From positions 1 to 18,440 of the forward strand of contig JANXRI010000414.1 of the NCBI GenBank assembly GCA_025353085.1: DNA of 18,440 bases. The letters are read 5' to 3'. Both the position numbers and the translations under genes were made by a program. The first letter of the stretch is position 1, and each line of letters starts with the position of its first letter. This stretch comes from Betaproteobacteria bacterium. GTDB lineage: Bacteria; Pseudomonadota; Gammaproteobacteria; Burkholderiales; SG8-41. Shown here piece by piece: positions 12,882 through 18,440 of the stretch. The notes under the pieces are model-generated. The model did not search any database, was not told the origin of the DNA, and was given only the letters and a program-made list of their open reading frames with translations.

Positions 12882-13971
12882 ATTGAACGAGTTTTTTATG
12901 CGTTGCAATGCTCATCAGAATGCCGAGCCCCAGACAAATCGTCACGAGCGAAGTGCCGCCATAGCTTACGAGCGGCAGCGGCACGCCGACTACCGGCAGG
13001 ATGCCGCTGACCATGCCCATGTTGACAAACGCGTAGGTGAAAAAAGTCAGCGTGATCGCGCCGCCAAGGAGCCGCGTGAATAAAGTGGGGGCGTTGGCGG
13101 TGATGACCATGCCGCGTCCGATCACCAGCAGGAACAGTCCGAGCAGCAGCACGTTGCCAAGCAAGCCGAACTCTTCCGAAAATACCGCAAAAATGAAATC
13201 GGTGGTGCGCTCGGGAATGAAGTCGAGATGGGTCTGCGTGCCCTGCAGCCAGCCTTTGCCCGCGAGGCCGCCCGAACCGACTGCGATCGTCGATTGAATC
13301 GTGTGATAACCGGCGCCGAGCGGGTCTTGCGTCGGGTCGATCAAAGTCAAAATGCGCTGACGCTGGTAGTCGTGCATCATCCCCCATACGAACGGCATGC
13401 ACGCAGCCGCCGCGAGGCCCAGCCCGAGCATGATGCGCCACGATAATCCCGCCAGGAAAAGCACATAAGCGCCCGCGGCGGAAATCAGTAACGCGGTGCC
13501 GAGATCGGGCTGGCGCACGATAAGGCCGATCGGCAGCACCAGTAAAACGGCCGCGACGAGGTAGTTCTTGAGTTTCAGCGTGGCTTCATAACGGTCAAAG
13601 TACCAAGCCAGCATCAACGGCACCGCGATTTTCATGAGTTCCGACGGCTGGATACGCGTGACGCCGACGTAAAGCCAGCGGCGCGCGCCGTTGACGATGT
13701 CGCCGAACAGCGCTACGCAAACGAGCAGCAGCACGCCCAGAACGTATAGCGGCAGCGCAATACGCCGCAGATAATGCGGCGGCACATTGGCGAATATATA
13801 CATCACGCCGAGCGCCACGAAAATGTTGGCGACCTGACTCGAAATGCGCGGTACGCTTTGGTTGGAGCCGCTAAAAATCGTGACGAGCCCAACGCTCATC
13901 AACGATAACAACAAGATCAACAACTGACTGTCGATATGCGCAGTCAACAGCCGCGTAATGCGCCTAATCAC
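12877..13971 (-). CDS. rodA: peptidoglycan glycosyltransferase RodA (SEDS family)
   Basis: A 364-residue integral membrane protein of the SEDS family, which polymerises lipid II into glycan strands for lateral wall growth together with PBP2. The GTG start at 13971 is chosen because GAGG lies six bases upstream and it overlaps the mrdA stop by 8 bases (GTGATTAG); E. coli RodA has 370 residues. A longer open frame to 14184 only mirrors mrdA. About ten hydrophobic helices are visible. Family motifs include G-A-R-R-W-L, I-Q-P-S-E-L-M-K, R-Q-P-D-L-G-T-A, E-R-T-T-D-F-I-F-A-V-F-S-E-E-F-G and P-L-P-L-V-S-Y-G-G-T-S. The C-terminus is hydrophilic (H-K-K-L-V-Q-S), and its last codon and stop lie within the heptamer-repeat arm. 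Confidence 0.96.
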   Translation of the reverse strand: MIRRITRLLTAHIDSQLLILLLSLMSVGLVTIFSGSNQSVPRISSQVANIFVALGVMYIFANVPPHYLRRIALPLYVLGVLLLVCVALFGDIVNGARRWLYVGVTRIQPSELMKIAVPLMLAWYFDRYEATLKLKNYLVAAVLLVLPIGLIVRQPDLGTALLISAAGAYVLFLAGLSWRIMLGLGLAAAACMPFVWGMMHDYQRQRILTLIDPTQDPLGAGYHTIQSTIAVGSGGLAGKGWLQGTQTHLDFIPERTTDFIFAVFSEEFGLLGNVLLLGLFLLVIGRGMVITANAPTLFTRLLGGAITLTFFTYAFVNMGMVSGILPVVGVPLPLVSYGGTSLVTICLGLGILMSIATHKKLVQS

Positions 13972-15865
13972 GACCGGCCTCGCTGTTGTCGGGTTTGACC
14001 GGCGTGGGTTGCTTGCCGAGCAACCAATAATCGAATACCTGGCGCGCGATTGGCGCGGCCGCGCGCGCGCCGAAACCCGCATTCTCGACCAGCACGGCAA
14101 GTGCCAGCTTCGGTTTATCGGCCGGCGCGTAGGCGATGAACAGCGCATGGTCGCGATGCCGTTCCGCGACGCGGCTCTCGACATACTTCTCGCCCTGCTT
14201 GATCGCGATCACCTGTGCGGTGCCGGTTTTGCCCGCGCTCACATAAGGCGTGCCCGCGAATGCGCGCGCGCCGGTGCCTTCTTTGTTGACGCCGACCAGC
14301 GCGTCTTTAACGACCTTCAGATGCTCGGGGTTGAGTGGTATGGTGCGCAGCGGCTGCGGCTCGACGACCGTGCGCGCGCGCGTCGCGACGTCTTCAACGT
14401 AGTCGACGATATGCGGGCGAAACATCACACCGTCGTTGGCGATCGCCGCGATCGCTTGCGCGAGTTGCAGCGGCGTGTAGGAATTGTAGCCCTGGCCGAT
14501 GCCGACGCTGATGGTTTCACCTGCATACCATTTTTGCTTGAAGCGTTTGGTCTTCCATTCCTGCGACGGCAGAATGCCAGCCGACTCGCCCGTGATGTCG
14601 ATGCCGGTGCGGCTGCCGAAGCCGAATTGCTTCATGAAAGTTGAAATATTGTCGATGCCCAGATCGTTGGCGAGCATGTAGTAATAGGTGTCGCACGACA
14701 CGACGATCGATTTATACATGTTGACCATGCCGTGGCCGCCGACCTTGTCGTCGCGAAAAAAGTGCCCGCCAAAGTTATAGCCGCCGGGGTCGCTGATCGC
14801 CTGCTCCGCACGCCGCTTGCCGTAAGTGAGCGCCGCGAGCGCCATGTACGGCTTGAAAGTCGAGCCCGGCGGATAGGTGCCGGCGAGCGCGCGGTTTACC
14901 ATCGGCCGGTCGATCGATTCGTTGAGTTCCTTCCAGTTTTGCGGATCGATGCCGTCGACGAAGAAATTCGGATCGAAGCCGGGCTTCGAGACGAACGCCA
15001 CTACGCCGCCCGTGGTCGGGTCGATCGCGACGAGCGCGCCGCGAAATTCACCGAACGCGCGATAAACGACTTCCTGCAGTTTGGCATCGAGGTTCAGCAC
15101 GAGATTATTGCCCGACACCGGGGCAGAACGCGATAGTGTGCGCACCGCTCGGCCGGCCGCGTCGACCTCGACTTCCTCGACGCCGGTGGTGCCATGCAGT
15201 TGCGTCTCATAGCTTTGCTCGAGTCCAACCTTGCCGATGTAATCGGTGCCGCGATAGTTGGCGTCGACGCCCTTGCTCTCGAGCTGCTCGATCTCGTGCG
15301 GGTTGATGCGGCCGATGTGGCCGACCACGTGCGAAAACAATTCAGCCTGGGGATACTGGCGAAACAGCCGCGCATTCATTTCGACGCCCGGAAAGCGATA
15401 GCGGTGGGCGGCGAAACGCGCGATTTCCTCGTCCGACAGGCGCGTGCGAATCGGCAGACTTTCGAAACTCTTGCTCTCGTCGATCAGCTTGCGAAAACGC
15501 CGCCGGTCTCTGGCCGTGATTTCGACCACTGTGGCCAGTTCATCGATGAGCGCCTCGACATCCTCGACCTTGCGCGGAGTGATTTCGAGCGTGTAGGCCG
15601 CATAGTTGTTTGCCAGCAAGACACCGTTGCGGTCGACAATAATGCCGCGACTCGGCGGAATCGGCACGATCGAGATGCGGTTGGCTTCGGCAAGCGTCGT
15701 GTAGTAATCGTGCTGGATTACCTGCAAATAGAAAAAGCGCGCGAACAACAGCGCAAACATGCACAGTACGAACGCGGAGGCGACTGCCAGCCTGACACGG
15801 AAGTGGTGAATCTCGAGCCGCGAATTTCTGAGCTCGACGCCGGGGTTGATCGTGAGTTCAGACAC
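13964..15865 (-). CDS. mrdA: penicillin-binding protein 2 (transpeptidase)
   Basis: A 633-residue class B penicillin-binding protein that cross-links peptidoglycan during cell elongation. One N-terminal transmembrane helix (about 24–50) anchors it. The pedestal domain with G-I-I-V-D-R-N-G-V-L-L-A-N-N is at about 73–87. The transpeptidase domain carries S-T-F-K with active-site S335 (P-P-G-S-T-F-K-P), S-C-D at 390–392 and K-T-G at 546–548 (S-A-G-K-T-G-T-A). All three catalytic motifs are intact. It works as a pair with RodA, whose start overlaps its stop by 8 bases, and its own ATG overlaps the mreD stop by 8 bases (ATGTCTGA), so translation of mreD, mrdA and rodA is probably coupled. Confidence 0.97.
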   Translation of the reverse strand: MSELTINPGVELRNSRLEIHHFRVRLAVASAFVLCMFALLFARFFYLQVIQHDYYTTLAEANRISIVPIPPSRGIIVDRNGVLLANNYAAYTLEITPRKVEDVEALIDELATVVEITARDRRRFRKLIDESKSFESLPIRTRLSDEEIARFAAHRYRFPGVEMNARLFRQYPQAELFSHVVGHIGRINPHEIEQLESKGVDANYRGTDYIGKVGLEQSYETQLHGTTGVEEVEVDAAGRAVRTLSRSAPVSGNNLVLNLDAKLQEVVYRAFGEFRGALVAIDPTTGGVVAFVSKPGFDPNFFVDGIDPQNWKELNESIDRPMVNRALAGTYPPGSTFKPYMALAALTYGKRRAEQAISDPGGYNFGGHFFRDDKVGGHGMVNMYKSIVVSCDTYYYMLANDLGIDNISTFMKQFGFGSRTGIDITGESAGILPSQEWKTKRFKQKWYAGETISVGIGQGYNSYTPLQLAQAIAAIANDGVMFRPHIVDYVEDVATRARTVVEPQPLRTIPLNPEHLKVVKDALVGVNKEGTGARAFAGTPYVSAGKTGTAQVIAIKQGEKYVESRVAERHRDHALFIAYAPADKPKLALAVLVENAGFGARAAAPIARQVFDYWLLGKQPTPVKPDNSEAGRD

Positions 15866-16379
15866 GGTCGGGGTCCGGCGTGGGCCGCTGCGGCAATTTG
15901 AAAATGTACGTCAGCGCCGGCCACAACACAGCGGCCGTCACGCTGCCGATGAAATAGCGAAAGCCCGGAAAGGCCGCGCCCGCGAACATTCGCACGGCGA
16001 GCACGATGGCATCGTTCATGGAAAGCAGCACGAGTACATGCAGAATCTGATCACGCATTGTGAACATCAGCACGCGGCGGTGCAGGACGATGCCGGCGAA
16101 CGCAAGCACCGAGTACGCGAGCGCGTGCTGGCCGAAGAGGCTTCCTTCTGCGACATCCATTACGAGTCCCAACATCCAGGCAGAGGCAAAACCGACCTTG
16201 CGGGGTTGCTGGATGCACCAATACAGCACGACCAGCGCCACCAGGTCGGGTTTCACGTACACCCACCAGCCCGACCAGGGCATCAGGTTGACGAACAAGG
16301 CCGCGATAAACGTAATAATGATGAACACGCCGCTGACCGGCAGCAGAATTTCATGCAGAGAAAAATCGCGTGATGGCAT
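15858..16379 (-). CDS. mreD: rod-shape-determining membrane protein MreD
   Basis: A 173-residue inner-membrane protein with about five or six hydrophobic helices, linking MreC to the RodA–PBP2 synthase. The ATG at 16379 shares its A with the mreC stop (TGATG), a classic coupled start; the frame can be extended one TTG codon to 16382 without reason. Sequence features fit the family: K-P-D-L-V-A-L-V-V-L-Y-W, G-L-V-M-D-V-A-E-G-S-L-F-G-Q-H-A-L-A-Y. Its last 8 bases overlap mrdA. Identification rests on both sequence and position between mreC and mrdA. Confidence 0.95.
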   Translation of the reverse strand: MPSRDFSLHEILLPVSGVFIIITFIAALFVNLMPWSGWWVYVKPDLVALVVLYWCIQQPRKVGFASAWMLGLVMDVAEGSLFGQHALAYSVLAFAGIVLHRRVLMFTMRDQILHVLVLLSMNDAIVLAVRMFAGAAFPGFRYFIGSVTAAVLWPALTYIFKLPQRPTPDPDRV

Positions 16380-17281
16380 CAAGCTCCCCGGCGCGATTTT
16401 TTCGGGCGCGGCGCTGCCGTGGGTTCATCCACGGGCCGCTCCGGCAGCTTGTTTTCCCAATTCAGAACGAGCACCTGACTGTGACTCGTGACGCCGGCGA
16501 GTGGTTTGCACGAGATGCGCGCGAAGAGATAGGCGGCGTTACGTTCGACCGTAACAACTTCAGCTACCGGCAAGCCCGGCGGGTAGACGCCATCAATGCC
16601 CGAGGTGACAAGTTGATCGCCGGTCTGAAAATCCGCATTCAACGGGATGAACTTTAATTCGAGCTGGCCATCGTTGCCGGTGCCGCCGATCACCGCGCGC
16701 AGACCGTTGCGCAAGCTTTGCACCGGCACCGCCTGTTCCTTGTCAGTGAGCAACGTAACTTCGGACAGCCATGGATAGATGCGAGTAATCTGGCCTACGA
16801 TGCCGATCTGGTCGATCACCGGCTGACCGAGCTTGACGCCATGCTGCTGGCCTTTGTCGATCACGATTTTGCGCGTGAAGAGGTCGCGCCCTGCATACAA
16901 GACTTCGGCAAAGACAGTACTTTCGGGATATCGCTGGCGTGCGCCGAGCAAGTCGCGCAGATGCGCATTTTCGGCGGCTAACGCCGCGTACTTGCGCAGT
17001 ACCACAGTGTCGTTGAGGCTCTGCGTGGCGAGCTTCGCGTTCTCGGTGCGCAGGGCGTTTTGGGTCACGAAAAATTCGCCCAGACTGTCAAACAGCCCGC
17101 GCGGCGCACCGGCGAGCCGCTGTAACGGGTAGACAATGACGGACACGACCTTCCGAATGCCTTCGAGGTAGCCATAGCGCGCATCCGCGATGAGCAGCGC
17201 GACGGACAACAGCGAACACAGCAACAGGCGAACGTGTGGGGGCGGGCCGCGTCGGAAAAATGGCGGCGGTGAATGTTCCAT
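16379..17281 (-). CDS. mreC: rod-shape-determining protein MreC
   Basis: A 300-residue bitopic protein that joins cytoplasmic MreB filaments to periplasmic wall synthesis and activates PBP2–RodA. It has a short cytoplasmic tail, a transmembrane helix at about 18–33 (V-R-L-L-L-C-S-L-L-S-V-A-L-L), a coiled coil at about 65–115 and two beta-barrel subdomains with V-I-D-K-G-Q-Q-H-G-V and T-S-G-I-D-G-V-Y-P-P-G. The C-terminus is basic and Pro-rich (A-A-P-R-P-K-K-S-R-R-G-A). The ATG at 17281 lies 90 bases downstream of the mreB stop. Length is ordinary for betaproteobacteria. Confidence 0.96.
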   Translation of the reverse strand: MEHSPPPFFRRGPPPHVRLLLCSLLSVALLIADARYGYLEGIRKVVSVIVYPLQRLAGAPRGLFDSLGEFFVTQNALRTENAKLATQSLNDTVVLRKYAALAAENAHLRDLLGARQRYPESTVFAEVLYAGRDLFTRKIVIDKGQQHGVKLGQPVIDQIGIVGQITRIYPWLSEVTLLTDKEQAVPVQSLRNGLRAVIGGTGNDGQLELKFIPLNADFQTGDQLVTSGIDGVYPPGLPVAEVVTVERNAAYLFARISCKPLAGVTSHSQVLVLNWENKLPERPVDEPTAAPRPKKSRRGA

Positions 17282-17371
17282 TACCGGTATGGCAGGTGGC
17301 GGGCGGCGGAGCGGTCGTTAGCGCGGCAGTCCGGGATTGCCACGCTCCTCACATCTCACCCCTCATGCGGG
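17282..17371. other. mreB–mreC spacer
   Basis: Ninety bases between mreB and mreC, the longest gap between mreB and rodA. The part next to mreB is heptamer-repeat-like (17344–17366); the rest is GC-rich with no clear promoter or terminator, so mreC is probably transcribed with mreB. Confidence 0.4.
17344..17366 (-). repeat. heptamer tract just after the mreB stop
   Basis: On the minus strand three consecutive 7-base units read ATGAGGG, GTGAGAT, GTGAGGA, starting five bases past the mreB stop codon. Spacing and the GTGA core resemble the units at the rodA–rlpA junction, but only about three units remain and no inverted partner is seen. Confidence 0.45.
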
Positions 17372-18415
17372 TCAGTCATCCGTAAAGATGCTGCCCAGTT
17401 TTTCCATTTTCTCGAGCGCCATGCCGGAGCCGCGCACCACACAGGTCAGCGGATCTTCGGCGACGATCACAGGCAGGCCGGTCTCTTCCATCAGCAAGCG
17501 GTCAATATCGCGCAACAGCGCGCCGCCGCCGGTCAGCACCATGCCTTTTTCGGCGATGTCCGCGGCGAGTTCGGGCGGCGTCTGCTCGAGCGCGGATTTG
17601 ACTGCGCTCACGATACTGTTGAGCGGCTCGGTCAATGCTTCGAGAATTTCGTTGGAGGAAATAGTAAAGCTGCGCGGAATTCCTTCGGCCAGGTTGCGGC
17701 CTTTGACTTCCTTCTCGCGCACTTCGGAGCCCGGAAATGCCGAACCGATTTCCTTCTTGATGTGCTCGGCGGTCGTTTCGCCGATCAGCATGCCGTAGTT
17801 GCGGCGGATGTAATTGATGATCGCTTCGTCGAATTTGTCGCCGCCAACGCGCACCGAGCCTTTATAAACGAGGCCGCCGAGTGATATCACGCCGACTTCA
17901 GTGGTGCCGCCGCCGATGTCGACGACCATCGAGCCCGTCGCCTCGCCCACCGGCAGGCCGGCGCCGATCGCCGCTGCCATCGGTTCTTCGATCAGATACA
18001 CGCGCGATGCGCCGGCGCCGATCGCCGATTCGCGGATCGCGCGCCGCTCGACCTGAGTTGAGCCGCACGGCACGCAAATGATGATGCGCGGACTTGGCGA
18101 GAACAGCCGCGAATCGTGCACTTTTTTGATGAAGTGCTTCAGCATCTGCTCAGTCACCGTGAAGTCGGCGATCACGCCGTCCTTCATCGGCCGGATCGCC
18201 GTGATGTTGCCTGGCGTGCGGCCTAACATCGCCTTGGCGGCGAGACCGACTTCCTGAATTACCTTCTTGCCATTGGGGCCGCCTTCCTGGCGGATTGCGA
18301 CGACCGACGGTTCGTCGAGCACAATACCTTTGCCGCGCACATAGATGAGAGTGTTGGCCGTGCCGAGATCGATCGCGAGGTCGTTATTAAAGTAGCCGCT
18401 CAAAAAACCGAACAT
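17372..18415 (-). CDS. mreB: rod-shape-determining actin homologue MreB
   Basis: A 347-residue cytoplasmic actin-like ATPase that forms membrane-bound antiparallel filaments and steers the elongation machinery. Nucleotide-binding motifs are intact: phosphate 1 D-L-G-T-A-N-T (residues 16–22), phosphate 2 V-V-D-I-G-G-G-T-T-E-V (164–174) and the adenosine motif L-T-G-G-G-A-L-L. The N-terminal M-F-G-F-L-S-G-Y-F is the amphipathic membrane-binding stretch. The ATG at 18415 has a GGA 11 bases upstream and matches the usual protein length of 347. It is the first gene of the operon running to rlpA; its promoter lies at or beyond the window edge (only 25 upstream bases are visible). Confidence 0.98.
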   Translation of the reverse strand: MFGFLSGYFNNDLAIDLGTANTLIYVRGKGIVLDEPSVVAIRQEGGPNGKKVIQEVGLAAKAMLGRTPGNITAIRPMKDGVIADFTVTEQMLKHFIKKVHDSRLFSPSPRIIICVPCGSTQVERRAIRESAIGAGASRVYLIEEPMAAAIGAGLPVGEATGSMVVDIGGGTTEVGVISLGGLVYKGSVRVGGDKFDEAIINYIRRNYGMLIGETTAEHIKKEIGSAFPGSEVREKEVKGRNLAEGIPRSFTISSNEILEALTEPLNSIVSAVKSALEQTPPELAADIAEKGMVLTGGGALLRDIDRLLMEETGLPVIVAEDPLTCVVRGSGMALEKMEKLGSIFTDD

Positions 18416-18440
18416 AACTGGTTCCGAAGAAAGGAAAAAA

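Noticed and set aside
13972..14184. N-terminal extension of RodA
   Set aside because: It lies over the end of mrdA in another frame; the GTG at 13971 has GAGG six bases upstream and gives the family length.
13958..14644. 228-codon open frame antisense to mrdA
   Set aside because: Opposite the PBP2 transpeptidase domain; composition is that of a complementary-strand shadow.
15194..15901. 235-codon open frame antisense to mrdA and mreD
   Set aside because: Spans two overlapping operon genes on the other strand without recognisable sequence.

Overview
The window looks like chromosomal DNA of a GC-rich betaproteobacterium. The evidence is the gene order dapF–DUF484–xerC, an HslV that starts MEQFHGTT, and a mreB–mreC–mreD–mrdA–rodA–rlpA cluster. 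I cannot name the genus. No tRNA, rRNA, CRISPR array, insertion sequence or phage gene is visible, and almost all of the DNA is coding.

Layout. (1) 1–3329, plus strand: the 3' part of a GNAT acetyltransferase gene, a YccU-type CoA-binding protein, dapF (lysine and peptidoglycan precursor synthesis), a DUF484 protein and the tyrosine recombinase xerC. (2) 3410–4585: rlmI, a 23S rRNA m5C methyltransferase, convergent with a solitary yidD on the minus strand (4598–4828). (3) 4966–9473, plus strand: a five-gene metal-transport cluster. It encodes a small secreted Cys/His protein, an outer-membrane beta-barrel with an N-terminal coiled coil, a ZnuA-like periplasmic metal-binding protein, an ABC-3-type permease and a His-rich CDF cation exporter. 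No ABC ATPase gene lies in the cluster or anywhere in the window. (4) 9562–11525, plus strand: hslV and hslU, the ATP-dependent HslVU protease, behind a good sigma-32-like promoter. (5) 11536–11728: a short decayed 3' end of a TonB-dependent receptor gene, recognisable only by joining three reading frames. (6) 11751–18415, minus strand: the rod-shape and elongasome operon, read as mreB, mreC, mreD, mrdA (PBP2), rodA and rlpA, with overlapping stop and start codons from mreC to rodA.

How the parts work together. MreB, MreC, MreD, PBP2 and RodA form the elongasome that inserts new peptidoglycan along the cell body. RlpA acts on glycan strands, and DapF supplies the meso-diaminopimelate used in cross-links. 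The metal cluster spans outer membrane (barrel), periplasm (small protein and ZnuA-like protein) and inner membrane (permease and CDF). It reads as one transenvelope zinc-handling unit, but the energy source for the permease is not obvious.

The points most worth a second look are the ATPase-less metal cluster with its unusual permease signature, the TonB-receptor relic after hslU, and a heptamer-repeat inverted structure at the rodA–rlpA junction. That structure holds every plausible rlpA start codon, and a related heptamer tract lies just behind mreB.
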